This document shows positions 47,720-60,044 of a stretch of 64,000 nt of DNA, in pieces. The number at the start of each line of letters is the position of its first letter. The first letter of the stretch is position 1. The notes beneath the pieces are model-generated. The model ran no database searches. It had not been told where the DNA came from and worked only from the letters and a program-made list of their open reading frames with translations. The DNA is from Tachypleus tridentatus (taxonomy: Eukaryota > Arthropoda > Merostomata > Xiphosura > Limulidae). A program made the position numbers and the translations under genes. The DNA is taken from contig NC_134834.1 in NCBI RefSeq assembly GCF_004210375.1, forward strand, positions 146,043,009 to 146,107,008, read 5' to 3'.

Positions 47720-48125
47720 GACTTGTTGGCTCATCTCAGCTCTTTAAACATATTAAAAATAAATAAAATTAAAGTTTGCCTTTATCATTCATATATTAAT
47801 CAAGTTTTCTTTTAAGCTCACTCAAAGTTACTGTCTCCACACCATCTGAAGGCCATTATTCCATAGGCCAATCACCTTATTTTAAAAATAAAATTATCTT
47901 TGCTGAAGATGGCTTTTACCTTGCTGAAATTAATATTTGTGTCCCCTAGTTATATAAATCGTGCTGTTAAGTAAGAAACATATTGTTGCATCAACACTAT
48001 CAGTTCTTTTTATCATTTTAAACATTTGAATCAGATCCTCTTCAATTCTTCTTTTTTCAGGGGAAAATTATTTTAAGGATCTTAATCTCCCCTCATATGA
48101 CAACCCCTGAATATGAATTGATTTT
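47720..48125 (-). pseudogene. CR1/L2-type LINE reverse-transcriptase C-terminal relic, copy 1
   Basis: Read on the minus strand from about 48115 downward: GLSYEGRLRSLK, FSPEKRRIEEDLIQMFKMI, TDSVDA, then TRGHKY and KVIGLWNNGLQMV. This is the C-terminal block of CR1/L2-clade LINE ORF2. At least three stops. It is truncated at both ends. It lies less than 400 bases from a second relic of the same region, so this was likely a small cluster of 5'-truncated insertions. Confidence 0.75.
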
Positions 48126-48429
48126 GTTTTGTTTTTTTTCAAAACTTGTCCTTCCACACCTTTCTAAGTAAGTACATGCCCCACACAGTGTGCATGCCAC
48201 CATCTGGACTGATGCACACACAAGTGTTAAGCATTAATATTAATAAACTGTTCAGTCTTTTAACTAAATTTAAATCATTTCATGAACTTAATTTTTACAT
48301 ATCTCTACATGTTTTCTTGTCTTTGTAGATATCTGATATAGAGCATTGGCCAAGAGAATGCTATTTTATCTACATAATCTACTCTTGTAATATTTAATGT
48401 ATGTAATATTATTTAACATATACAAGGAT

Positions 48430-49060
48430 TTGTTGGTTCATCTAGGGTATCCTGTCTACTAAACTTTACATGTCTGAAACACAGACCATATTACTTAATA
48501 GCATTCCCTTAAACTCCCTTAAATAAAGTTCACCACCACATGTGAAGGAAACTCATTCTAAAGACTAGTCACACTGTTAGGAAGATAAAAATTTTAGCTG
48601 AAGATGACTCCTATAGTTTCCTACTATTATCACCATTAAGCATCAAAAATAATGATGATATATCAACATTATCTGTTCCATTAACAATCTTAAATACCTC
48701 AATCAGATTTCCTCCTAAATCTTCTTTTCAGGAGAAAATTTCAGAGATCTCAACCTCTCTTTATCTGACAATTTATTCATCCCATGTATAATTCTCATGA
48801 ACCTCCACTGAACACTTTTTAACAATTCATTGTTCTTCCTAAGTAATGAGCCCAAGGCTGAACGTGTACTCCAAACAGGGCCTAACCCGTGTTCTGTACA
48901 GTTAAATTATAGCCCCAGTAGACAAGTACTTGGTACTTTTGCAGATACAGTAAATCCTGTTTGGCCTATCACAAGCAACAGCATGCTGCTTGAGTGGCTC
49001 AAGAGACATAAACACATCAAAACCTTTTTGTAAAGTAGCAGCATTCTTAAGACAACTGGC
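48430..49060 (-). pseudogene. CR1/L2-type LINE reverse-transcriptase C-terminal relic, copy 2
   Basis: Minus-strand reading gives LYRTRVRPCLEY (near 48895), a decayed middle, then GGNLIEVFKIVNGTDNVD (near 48700) and a terminal block. It overlaps copy 1 in content but starts further upstream in the ORF. Stops and frame shifts are frequent. Confidence 0.75.
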
Positions 49061-51471
49061 AATCCTCAAGGTTTTAATATTATCAGAAAGTGTAAGAAAT
49101 TTACCATTCTTTTATTTTTACTATAAAAGTTATTATTTTTCATTATATTTGTTTTGACATTTTTGTTGGTTATTTAATTATTATTATTATTTGGTATTGT
49201 AGTTTATTTGTTAAGAACAAAGCTACATAGGGTATCAAAATTATATTTTTAATGTTAATAGCCCTAAGGCACACTACTGAGCCATTGTATAACTATTTCA
49301 TGTTGTACTAACTGTTATTTTTTTATGATTATTATGTATTTTTATTCTAGTATATGGATTTGGGACTAACCTAAGCCTTATGAGCTGCCAAGTCTTGTGA
49401 GACATTATTGGGTTTATGGCCAATAATATTTTTAATGATAATGGTACTGAAGTAGTGATATAGTCTATTCTAATAATTATGAAGAAGATATTTGAATAGT
49501 ATATATATTCAGCCATTTTCATTAGTAGTATATATTTTTAAATTATTATATATGTAGATACCTTGTTTTGATTAGAAGTTAGTATTTATTTGAAACTAAA
49601 CAACATTTAGTAGTCAAAGTAAATGTGTGTGTATGTGTTTATATATATGTAACCAAAACATCAATGAGATTCACTGTTAATACCAATAAGAAAACATTGC
49701 AATATCCGACGTTTTTTTACTACTGATGCTAATTTCTTCTCATGCATCTAAAATTGTCAAGCCTTTATTATCATTTTTAAGGTACATTTAAATTCCTTGT
49801 TTATTGAATGTAAAATTACAATGAATAATAAATTCTTGTGTATTTGTATATATATCTTACATTAGCTCAAATGTAATGTATTATGAATCACTGTAGATAA
49901 AACATTGAACTATTTTTCTGTTAACTATTTGACAAAGTAAATAATGTGGGAACAGGAATAAACAAAAACTTGTAGGTAAAGCAAACCTCCAATGTTGTAA
50001 CACTTTCCACAAAACTGAAAAATCAAAACTGGCATTAAGCCTTTTTTACTGGTACAAAAATATGAAATGAGTAGCGGACCAAAACACCAGTTAATATTAA
50101 CAAGCTACTTCTAAAGTAGTGTCACCAAGACTTGTATATTGACTGCAACAAGATAACTGAAGCTAGTATTTCAGTTGGTGCCAGTACCATAAAACAGCAA
50201 GTGAAAGGTTATATATAGAACTATTACTTGTTAATCACAAACATAATTGTTAATATGTTCTGTCATAGTAAATGCAAAATGCTTTCAGTAAAAGCTGTTT
50301 TTGACTACAAACATTGTATTTTGGTAAACAAATATACATTTTGAATTGTTGTTGAGTGGGCTGAAATAAAATATATTAATTTAACAAATATAAATGATTT
50401 CTTGGTTATGATGTATTTGTTTATTATATGACAACAATTTACAGCTATACTAAGTTATTGTACATGTTCTCTTTTCATTTGGGGAAATTTTATAAATAAA
50501 TAAATAAATTCTTTTTTTGAAACGTACGATGAACATGTCACCCATGTACCCATTGAAAATTGCAACTGTGTATAGAATAAGACTAGAATATCATGTACGA
50601 ATCAAACATATTCTTTATAATTCACGTTTTCGCACAATTTTTTTTTCTACGAACGGAATGTAAGCTCCAAACACAACCCAGATTGTTAACATTAATAATA
50701 TGAGACATCTTTGGTACCACTACAGCTGTGTATAAATGAAATTCTACAGTTTTGGCAAACTCGGTTTGTAACATCTGGATGAAAACCTTTCAGTATGACT
50801 AACGGCATCATCTACGATTTCAACATGTATTACACGTTTTACTTCAATAATAAGAGCTTATTTCCCAATTGCACTGTTTCATCCAACAGGTTACATGTAT
50901 CATATGATGCATTGCGTCTTTCGAAATTACAGAATTCACACGAAAAAAATAATGTTATTCAAAATTAAATGAATGCGATACTAGCGTCCACCTGTTGGTA
51001 AGCGGTAAGTACAATACCATACAGCAGCGACACCTATTTTAAATTACCTAAAACATACAGATGAAAAAAAAAACTTATAAAAATTTATCAGATCTGTTCA
51101 TATTATATACTGCCTACACGAGTGTAATGTTCACCGTACTTTAACTAGAGTTTTTATATGTGAATGAAATTTAAAAGTCTGTAAGAATAGTTGTTTCACC
51201 TTACGTGGTAGAACAAAATGCTAAATGTTTATTCCCAATAATTGATGAGATATTTTAGTTATAGTACAATTATTGCATAATTTTTACTCAGTTCTGTGCC
51301 TGACAAGTGGTCAAAACTTCAGACTGTGTCTGCCGGATTAGAACACTTCTCAAAATGAAAGGTCGATTAGATTCTAATTTATGATACTTCATAAGTATTT
51401 AAAGTATGTGAAATTTCACTATTTGGCACAACGAAATACGAACTCGAATTTTGATGAAATTTAGCTGTTTC
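49061..51471. other. Unassigned AT-rich DNA
   Basis: No gene recognised. 49205-49290 contains words resembling a SINE tail (aacaaagctacatag, gagccattg) but is too diverged to call. Confidence 0.45.
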
Positions 51472-51479
51472 TGCTAAGA

Positions 51480-54057
51480 CGGGGGTCACCAAACTACGGC
51501 CCTCGAGGTCATTTTGTCCGGCCCGCCATCAACTAGCCGCTTGGAAATAAAAAGTGACATTTCATCAAATGTCCGACTGTCATAACAAAATAAATCACAC
51601 CGATGGTCGCTTTAAGCTGGCAATCACAAAACGTTATGATAAAAAGAAACAAGGTTGTCACGCGCATTTTTAACCAATAGGAAAATTCTTTTTTCGTCCT
51701 TGCTGCCCGTTTATTCATATCGAGGCACGTATCTATGAAAGCATTAGGATTTCGAAAACAAGTACAGATTTAATCCTCATCCTATCGACTCGTCTTGTAA
51801 ATTCAGCGGCCTAGGGTTACCGCTTCAGCAAGCTCATTTCTCTTAGTAGTCGGGTTATGCGCTTTTCGTAACTCGTTCTTAGTTAAGTGTCGTGGCAAAC
51901 GTACGTTTCAATATATTTTGTTTGTTCGTTCTTGGACCAGTACAATACTTTTCTCACAGTGTTCTGTGTTTTTCATTTTAAGATCCTGCTTTTTTTCACC
52001 CATCGTTATGGCTGCTTTTAAAAGAAGAAAAGTGGACTCTGAGTGTCGTGCTTTCAATGAAGAATGGGGAGAAAAGTACTTCTTTGTGGAAACAAAAAAC
52101 CAGAAAGCTACTTGTGTGATATGCACCGAAAGTGTTGCCGTCTATCAACATATTTGAAATTTTCAGGAAAGTTCCGTTCTGAGAAATTTGAATCCATTAA
52201 ACTTGTTTTTGAATCTCAAAAGAATCTCTTCACGAGAAAGTTTGCTGAAAATGAATCTGTCACTCGTACAAGTTACAAAATAGTGCATAGGATGGCAGAG
52301 CGAGAAAAACCTATTACTGACGACAACTTCACCAAAGAGTGTATGATGGAAGCAGCAAATAATCTGTGTCCTGAAAAAACCAATTTCTTTGAAAGTATCA
52401 GCGTTTCAGCAACTTCAGTTGTATGTAGAGCAGAAGAACTTGGAGAGAACATCGCATTACAGATACGCCAAAAAGCTAGAAACTTCCTATGGTATTCTCT
52501 GGCACTGGACGAGTCTACTGATCTCTCGAGTACGTTACACCTTCTCGTGTTCATTCGTGGAGTTAATTTGGATTTTCAGATCACAGAATAGTTGGCATCA
52601 CTTTGCAGCATGCACGGAAGAACAACTAGAGAAAACATTTTCATGGAAGTTCATAAAACTTTGCAAGACTATAACCTTCAGTGGAATCATTTTAGAGGTG
52701 TAACAGTTGATGGAGGAAAAGAACATGGCTAGAGTAAAGAAGGGTCTGATGGTGCTGATCAGGAAACAGTTGGAAGATATTCAACTCCCAAACGCTCTGT
52801 TCATACACTGCATCATACATCAGCAAGCACTCTGTGGAAAAGACTTAGATATTTTTTGCGTACTGAAACCAGTATTTCTGCAGTGAACTTCATTCGGGGT
52901 CATGCACTTAATCATCGCCAGTGCAAGGCGTTTCTTGAAGAAATTTATTCGGATTTCTGTGACTTGCCTTATCACACGGCGGTGAGGTGGCTCAGTTGCG
53001 GTAAAGTCTTGTCTCGTTTTTATAAGCTGAGAAGAGAAATAGATATATTTCTTATGGAGAAATATAGAGCCGATCCATGTCTGTCGGATCCAACCTGGTT
53101 GTCATAGTTGTCATTTTTGGTTGACATCACATCCCACATGAATGAATTAAACTTGAAACTTCAGGGGAAGAATAACCTTGTCTGTGATCTTTATAGAATC
53201 ATTAAAGGATTTCGGAGAAAGCTGTCATCGTTTGAAGCACATTTGGAAGGAGTAAACCTGTTATCATTTTCAGTGTTGCAATGAGTTTCATGCTGGAATC
53301 ACAGAAGATGTCAACCTGGAGTTTCAGAAAAAGATTATTGGTGATTTAGATAAGCATTTTTAGAGAGATTTTCGGGTCTCGACAGAATCGAAAGTGACAT
53401 TCTCCTTTTTCAGAATCCTTTTGATTGTGTCATTGATGACGTGCCAGTGGAACTTCAGTTGGAGGTCATCGATTTGCAAGGATAGGGGCTACTTATTGAA
53501 TTTTACAGCTAATACCTGAAGATGGTCTATCAAAGCTGAAGCAGTTCGCATCTGGTATGGCATCAGTGTTCGGAACAACTTATGTCTGTGAACAAGCATT
53601 TTCAAAAATGAATTATGTGAAGTCGGTACATCGATCAAAGTTGACTGATGAACATTTGAAAGCAATTCTGATGATTGGATGCTGCAATTCAAAATCGAAC
53701 ATTGAAGATATTTTCAAAGCCAAACGCCAATTTCGTAAATATCACTAACGCTTTTGCGGCTTAGTGAAATTCAGATATGTACTCACTATGTGCGATGTGA
53801 CAATTGTTTTTGCTAATGTCACCTTCTTCGATAACCTTTTGGTAAATAAAAATGTTGGTTGTATTTCTGTTTGTTTTGTATTATATGTGTTTTTGCATGC
53901 TACTCCCACATGGCTAATGTGGCATCCTAAACTTAGTGTTAAGTCTTTTACAAAGAGCTTTTATTCTAGCTTATGAGTATTGAACATAATGGTCATGCGG
54001 CCCCCGCTTCTCATTCTCCAAGTAGTCTGGCCCCTGTGAAAAGTTTGGTGACCTCTG
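51480..54057 (+). mobile_element. hAT element 1 with 8-bp target duplication
   Basis: Left end cgggggtcaccaaac (51480-51494) and right end gtttggtgacctctg (54043-54057) are inverted repeats matching at 13 of 15 positions. Flanking 8-bp direct repeats are tgctaaga at 51472-51479 and 54058-54065, the length characteristic of hAT transposition. The 2,578-bp interior has one + strand transposase pseudogene. Subterminal 'ccctcgaggtcattttgtcc' and 'gcggcccccgcttctc' show the ccggccc-type ends common to this group. Confidence 0.93.
52008..53748 (+). pseudogene. hAT transposase pseudogene (GTF2IRD2-like group)
   Basis: Starts at ATG 52008 with MAAFKRRKVDSECRAFNEEW and a BED-type finger (ATCVICTESVAV), then loses frame at 52156. 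Blocks in later frames are ITDDNFTKECMMEAANNLCP, the catalytic SLALDESTDLSSTLHLLVFI (near 52495), FRGVTVDGG, LFIHCIIHQQALCGK, YHTAVRWLSCGKVLSRFYKL (near 52970), and the dimerisation block ASVFGTTYVCEQAFSKMNYV (53557 on) ending near 53748. At least five stops or frameshifts. The type of transposase is the one that gave rise to the C-terminal part of vertebrate GTF2IRD2. The element is inactive as an autonomous unit, though its ends are well preserved. Confidence 0.88.
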
Positions 54058-54065
54058 TGCTAAGA

Positions 54066-54358
54066 GAAGGTAAATTCTGTTACAACGATTTCAGACATGT
54101 CAAAATTTTTAATACCTGTCTACAACAGTCTAAAATTCAGGCAAATCTGGGTCACTTTTCACATATAAATATCTAGTACCTTTCACCACCATCATGATGC
54201 AGTTTTATTATATGGGAGAAAGAATGACGAACTAGCCTTCAAAGGAAAGTATATTGTCACATATATTTCTTTGCTAATGTAACTTTTATGTTTCTTTGAC
54301 ATAGTAAAGTTTGTTTTAGACATATTCAATATATTAACAAGTAATGTAGCCGTGATTT
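54066..54358. other. Spacer between hAT element 1 and a SINE
   Basis: Short AT-rich stretch with no recognised feature. Confidence 0.5.
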
Positions 54359-54370
54359 ACTAATTATATA

Positions 54371-54641
54371 GGCCTGGCATGGCCAAGCGCGTAAGGCGTG
54401 CGACTCGTAATCCGAGGGTCGCGGGTTCGCGCCCGCGTCGCGCTAAACATGCTCTCTCTCCCAGCCGTGGGGGTGTATAATGTGACGGTCAATCCCACTA
54501 TTCGTTGGTAAAAGAGTAGCCCAAGAGTTGGCGGTGGGTGGTGATGCCTTCCCTCTAGTCTTACACTACTAAATTAGGGACGGCTAGCACAGATAGCCCT
54601 TGAGTAGCTTTGTGCGAAATTCCCAAACAAACAAACAAAAA
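54371..54641 (+). mobile_element. SINE family A, full length, with perfect target duplication
   Basis: The best-preserved copy in the window. A-box region 'tggcatggccaagcgcgtaa', anticodon-like loop ctcgtaa (a CGT, threonine-type triplet), B box 'cgggttcgcgcccgcg', body, tail 'gtagctttgtgcgaaattcc' and (caaa)n. Flanked by a perfect 12-bp repeat, actaattatata, at 54359-54370 and 54642-54653. A small deletion is present in the body (after ggtggtgatg). It is probably one of the youngest insertions here. Confidence 0.95.
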
Positions 54642-54739
54642 ACTAATTATATACTTGTTATATTCTAGTCTATTGAAATTAAAAGAAATGCTGTTGGCAT
54701 TAATGAAATTATGAAAAAAGATCAAATCCGCAGTGAAAA

Positions 54740-55322
54740 ATAGCCAACAAAACACAAAATACGACAGGTTTCTCTACCACAAAAAAACAAGTAAAACAAA
54801 ATATGACAGTAAGGTTTCTCTACTATTAGAATAACCAATAAAACATAAATAGCGAGAGGAAGATTCTTCTACGACTAGAAGAGCCAGTTAAACATGAAAT
54901 ACGGAAGTTAAGTTCCTCTATTATTAGAAAGGTTTAGTAAAATTAAAAATAAATGACAGGTTTTCTAGTACTACAAGAACCAGTAAAACATAAAATACGA
55001 CAGTTATGTTTCTCTATTATTAGAAGAATTAGTAAAACATAAAAAACGATTGTCAGGCCCCTCTCTCAATAGAAGAATCAGTAAAACATAAAAAACGACA
55101 ATCAGGTCATTATCATTTGAAAAATCAGTAAAACATAAAAAACGAAAGTTAGGTTTCTCTACTATTAGAAGAACCAGTAAAACATAAATAACGACAGTCA
55201 TTAGAAGAACCAGCAAAACATAAATAACGACAGTCGTTAGAAGAACCACTAAAAGTGAAAAAAAACAAACGCAGTATTAGAAGAAGCAGTAAAGCATAAA
55301 AACGGCTTCTCTACTACTAGAA
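54740..55322. repeat. 48-bp satellite array, left segment
   Basis: Diverged units with the core 'agaagaaccagtaaaacata' followed by a(a)acgacagtcaggt and tcctctactatt. Unit lengths here vary around 45-50 bases; about 11-12 copies. Interrupted at the right by hAT element 2, whose target duplication is a repeat-unit sequence. Confidence 0.88.
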
Positions 55323-57586
55323 CAGTGGTTCTTAACCTTGTTGGAGGTACTGAACCCTTTGTAATTGGAAAAATAAAATATGATTTTTTTCAAATTCAAA
55401 ACATAAGTAGATATCTTAGTGCACAAATTGAACCATGCATCAGTTGCACACAATATCACTGTGTTCAAAGAACAAAACCAACAAAACGTGAATTTCACAC
55501 AAAACAAAAACATAACTCAATTCATATTTACTGCAAATCAATGTGACCTTTGCTGCTGCTTTTCAGAGACAAGTTCAGAAATGCGTGGCTTCACCTTGGC
55601 AAGTGCCACTCTCATATCATTTTCGCAACAAAGTCTGTTCCTTTTCTTCGTTTTCATGTCTACCATCCTCGAAAAGGATTGCTTACAAAGATACGTTGTA
55701 ACAAACGGTATGAGTATCTCAAGGGCTTTCTTAGCAATAAGAGGGTACGCTACGATTTGGTGACACCAAAACGTTGAGAACGTTGTTGTTCTGAAAAGTT
55801 ACTGTTGAACCTGGCTCTGCTGAAGTTCAATAATTCCGTCGAGGTATTCGTCATTGACATCTGCTGTCGCAACACTAAACGTGAACGGCTGTCTCACCTA
55901 TGCTAGATATGACTCTCTTGTGAGGAAGTATCCGTCGAGAGACTTTGCGAGCTCATCTAAGTGCGTGGCAATTGCTTGCTTCAATTCCCCGGGTACAGAA
56001 ATGTCTCCGATTTCAGACACATCTTCGATCTTACTTACACAGTCGTCCAACAGGGAAAGTTTGTGAAGTTATCATTCTCTGTTCGTCGTTTCCATAAGGA
56101 CTCCGCCACTTTGCATCTGTTGATTAAGATGATTGAGAGCATTGAAGATATCGGCCATGTACGCCAAAATGAGAATGAACTCAGATTGTTTGAAACAATC
56201 TGCATGACAATGTTGGTGCTCTCGCAAAAGCATGGCTAATTCCACACACATGGTAAAAACACGATTCAGCACCTTTCCCCGGGATAACCACCGAACGTTA
56301 GAATGGTACAGAAGTACCTTGAATTCAGAACCCATTTCATTACACAGCTCTTTGAAAATGCGGCGCTTCAGGGCACTATTTCGCACAAAGTTCACACATT
56401 CCACTACAATTTTTAATACTTTTGCTAGTTTTGAAGGCAAGGTTTTAGTTGCCAATGCATGCCTGTGCAGAACACAGTGTGTAACAATGATGTGTGGTGC
56501 ATTGGCTTTTACCAGCACACCAAAACCAGAGTTTTGTCCCAGCATGACTGGAGCTCCATCCAAACAAACTGCAGAAACCATATCCCACGAAAGATTGTTG
56601 TCTCTCAAGAAGTTATCCATAAGTTTCTTCACATCGGTTGCCTTAGTTGTTGTTGTGAGGTTTATAAAATAAAAATTCTTTTATCTCGTCGTTCTTCACA
56701 TAGTGCAAGAATACAACAAGCTGGCTTAGATTGGAAACGTCGGTGGTCTCGTCGAGTTGAAGGCTGAATTTTGCTGGGATTGAAATCAGATCTGCAACTA
56801 CTTGAGCCAAGATGTCATCGCTCAAGTCATCTATTCTGCTGCTGATGGTGTCATTTGAAAGAGGAATTTGGGATAACTTATTTTCAGCAGCTTTCCCTAG
56901 CATGATATTTGCCATCTTCAATGCAGCTGGTTTTATGAGTGCTTCACCAATGGTGTGTGGTTTGCCCTGCTTTGCGATCAAGTACGCAACTTCGAACGAT
57001 GCTGTGAGGATCGGTTTGTCGATGGGTACAAAGCCGAGAACAGGCAAAGTAGCCTTTTCATCGAACCTGGCTCTCTTTACCTTGAATTCATCAAGCATTG
57101 TGTTCTTGTATTTCCCATCTACATGCAGCTTTAAGGAGTGTTCTCTTAGTTTTGCCAGTGCTAGACTAGAATTTCTCAAATTGGCATTGTAAATCATGCA
57201 TTGAGGACGCTGACTCCCATCATGTTCCGTTATACACGTGAATCCATATTGTACTATTCGTCCGACCACTTTCTGTTTTTGCTCGACATAGTTAGTATGA
57301 AGGGATTGAAAGATTAGGAAAAAATCACAAATGACGCACGATTACTACAGTCACAAATCAACTGCTTAGCGCACGAAGATCCCTGCAGCACAGATTTAAG
57401 GCCAAGTGATGTGACCTGATCAGCCGCAGCCAATGATGGTCAAGTGGAGCATGGTGTCACAAATCATACGAGTGGGGTGAACGGAATGGACACACACACA
57501 GTGTGTGTGTCTTGACCTCTGCCGAACCCCTAAGACTGACTCACCGAACCCCTGGGGTCCGATTGAACCCAGATTAAGAACCAATG
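55323..57586 (-). mobile_element. hAT element 2 with 8-bp target duplication, inserted in the satellite
   Basis: Left end cagtggttcttaacc (55323-55337); right end gattaagaaccaatg (57572-57586) as its near inverted repeat. Direct repeats tactagaa at 55315-55322 and 57587-57594. The interior of 2,264 bp carries a minus-strand transposase pseudogene. The tactagaa duplication belongs to the 48-bp repeat unit on both sides. Confidence 0.92.
55550..57269 (-). pseudogene. hAT transposase pseudogene (ZBED5/FAM200-like group)
   Basis: Two long open segments on the minus strand. 57269-56643 has a degenerate finger (PQCMIYNANLRNSS), then FEVAYLIAKQGKPHTIGEAL, and the catalytic FSLQLDETTDVSNLSQLVVF. 56632-56072 has [50 protein letters not shown] tiny gap with a frame change near 56640 separates them. 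Further decayed pieces run to about 55550, with YPLIAKKALEILIPFVTTY and CKQSFSRMVDMK, the dimerisation block. The family supplied the domesticated vertebrate ZBED5/FAM200 genes. It is less damaged than the other two hAT transposases, but frameshifts and stops in the C-terminal third make it inactive. Confidence 0.9.
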
Positions 57587-57594
57587 TACTAGAA

Positions 57595-57737
57595 GAACCA
57601 GTAAAACAAAAACGACTATTAGGTTCCTCTAGTACTAGAAACAGTAAAACATGAAAACGAGAGCCAGGTTCCTCTACTATTAGAAGAACCAGAAAAACAT
57701 AAAAATGAGAGTCAGGTCCCTCTATCATTAAAAGAAC
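57595..57737. repeat. 48-bp satellite array, short middle segment
   Basis: About three units (gaaccagtaaaacaaaaacg…, gttcctctactattagaag…) trapped between hAT elements 2 and 3. They are in register with the flanking segments. Confidence 0.88.
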
Positions 57738-57745
57738 CAATAGAA

Positions 57746-60036
57746 CAGTGGTGCACAAACGTTTTGAGTCAGGGGCCACAAACAGACTTCTCGTAACCAT
57801 TGGGGACCACAAAAAAGTGAAGATTAGAATCGTCCCACAGTTGTTTCGCACAAGATGGACATCACATTTAAGAACACACAAATAACGATTACATCAGTTT
57901 GCACATTATTCCAATAAATGTTATGATACGTCAACTGTCACAAAGTCAGTACGATGGATGGTGCTGCATGTCATCTACGAGCTTAGAAATGTCTGGCTTG
58001 ATGTTTGACGTTGAAAGACGCAAGATTGCTTCCAGATGATCATCAGTCATCTGATTGCAAGTGTTGTTTTTGTTCAGTTTCATATGCGAGAAAACCTGTT
58101 CGCATGCTAGTTTGGACAAGTGCATTTTCTTTCAGATTAGCAAATGTATCAGGAAACGTTTTATAGAAGTCAAGGAAACTGTTTTCTCGGTAAATAGCAC
58201 GCAGTTCATCAGATGCCTGGAGAACAGTAAGTTCGAGCTGATATTCTGTCGACAAGTCATCCACTGACACACTGAATGGATCAGCAAAAAGTTTCATCAA
58301 CAATTTGCATTAGTCAAAGTCATGAAACTGTGAGTTGAAGGATTGAATCAAGGTATCTAGCATCCCAACATAAACTTGTGTGTCAATGTTCTGATTCTTC
58401 TGTAGCTGTGACTGAAAAGTGGGAAAGTGCACGAAGTTGCCTGATGCTGCTTGCTGCCGGAACAACTGCAACATTGTCCTGAAAGCTGAGATGTGATTTG
58501 CAAGCTGACAGAGAAGCTGATTTCTGCCTTGCAACTTCAAATTCAGATCATTCAATTGTTGTGTCATGTCGATTAGAAGGTCAAATCAACTTGCTATGCT
58601 GGATCAGTCATGGAAATCACTTCTGTGTCTTTGTTCTTGCTTCTGAGAAATTCTATCAACTCTCAAAATCTTCTGAGCATCTTCCCTCGACTTAGCCAGC
58701 GTACTTCACAGTGATACACAGGGTCACCATAGTTTGAATCAATTTCTTCAAGAAGACTTCGAAACTGACGGTGATTGAGCCCTCGCGATTTGATAAATTA
58801 ATGGTTTTCGTCACTAATGCCATCAGTGCCTGAAAACCAAGTTCTTTACTGCACAGGTTCTGTTGGTGAATAATACAGTGCAACTTCACCAACTGTCTGT
58901 TCTGCTTTCCTCGATGCTTCATCAACAGTACTACCAGCCCGCTACTTTCTCTGGTCATGGCTGGTGCTCCATCAGTTGCCACACTTACCAGTTTCGTGAA
59001 ATCCAATGAAACACTACTACACAGTCGTACTGTCTCATCGAATAGAGCAGACCCAGTTGTCTGACCCTTCATGGAACCCATGCCGATTAGTTCCTCTGTG
59101 ATATCAAACGATGACGACACACCACGAACAAAAACTAGTAGCTGTGCTGTTGACCTGATGTCAGTCGACTCGTGTGCTGCCAAAGAGACGTAGACAAAGT
59201 TGGCTGCTTTATTTGTAAGCTGCCTTGTCACGTCTGCTGAGAGGTGTGAAATTCTTCGTTGAACTGTCATACGATTCAAAGCCACCGTCTGTAGCTTGCA
59301 AACTGCTTCCGGACACAACTTTTCTGATGCAGTAATCATACATTGCTTGACAAAATCACCATCAGTGAACGGTCGGCCAGATTTCGTTATTTTCAATGAA
59401 ATATCGTAACTGACCTCACATGCTGCACCTAAATCTGCTGGCTGCTTTGGGAAAACGTTCTGCTGGTGATTCAGCGACCGCTGCAGAGATTCAATTCGAG
59501 CTGTTCGTTAATCACCGACAACATTGCGGAAATCTTTATGCTTCGACTCATAATGACGCTTTATATTGGATACCTTCGCCACTGCTACTGTTGAATGACA
59601 CAGCAAACAAATCACGTCCTTCTGTTGTTGAACAACACAGTATTGCGCAGTCCAATCATCATGAAACTGCCGGTTTTCGTCGTCAACTTTTCTTTTACGA
59701 TTAGCTGCCATTTTTGTTACGATATAATATCAAAATAGGGCTCGTAAGTAAATCTCGAAGAACAATTGGAATGCGCGAGATTTCGTAATTACGGAAATAT
59801 TGCGTCATTGCGCCAATGATTAAATACCTATGCATTAACGAAATTTGCTTATTAAATTTTCTTTATTGCTCGACACAAATATGGAACCATCCAGTATCTA
59901 ATCTAATGCATATTCTTCTATAACTGTTAATCTTTGCGCAGGCGCGAACTCTCTATGTTTGACTTTCCCGTTGGGCATCGCGGGCGACTCGTCGCGGGGC
60001 GGATTTGGCCCGTGGGCCGGACTTTGTGCACCACTG
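57746..60036 (-). mobile_element. hAT element 3 with 8-bp target duplication, inserted in the satellite
   Basis: Perfect 14-bp inverted ends: cagtggtgcacaaa (57746-57759) and tttgtgcaccactg (60023-60036). Direct repeats caatagaa at 57738-57745 and 60037-60044. Interior 2,291 bp with a minus-strand transposase pseudogene. A GC-rich subterminal block, 'cgcgggcgactcgtcgcggg', lies at the right end. Confidence 0.95.
57946..59711 (-). pseudogene. hAT transposase pseudogene (GTF2IRD2-like group)
   Basis: Starts at the minus-strand ATG 59711: MAANRKRKVDDENRQFHDDW, with a BED-type finger C-x2-C (ICLLCHSTVAV) and H…H (NIKRHYESKH). After a break, 59396-58692 carries GRPFTDGDFVKQCMITASEK, VYVSLAAHESTDIRSTAQLL (the catalytic D-E-S-T-D is changed to H-E-S-T-D), SVATDGAPAMTRESSG and LHCIIHQQNLCSKELGF. 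Then come 58567-58310 and 58303-58043, and after a frame change the last block DDHLEAILRLSTSN ending at a stop (57946-57948). Three or more frameshifts. Same broad group as hAT element 1 but clearly a different family, with different ends. Confidence 0.9.
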
Positions 60037-60044
60037 CAATAGAA

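Noticed and set aside
54371-54450. A functional tRNA gene (heads of family A and B SINEs)
   Set aside because: The heads have A- and B-box-like sequences, but stems pair poorly and each continues into a SINE body with a target duplication.
56232-57192. Plus-strand open frames of 100-146 codons
   Set aside because: They are antisense shadows of the hAT element 2 transposase, whose catalytic and dimerisation blocks read on the minus strand.
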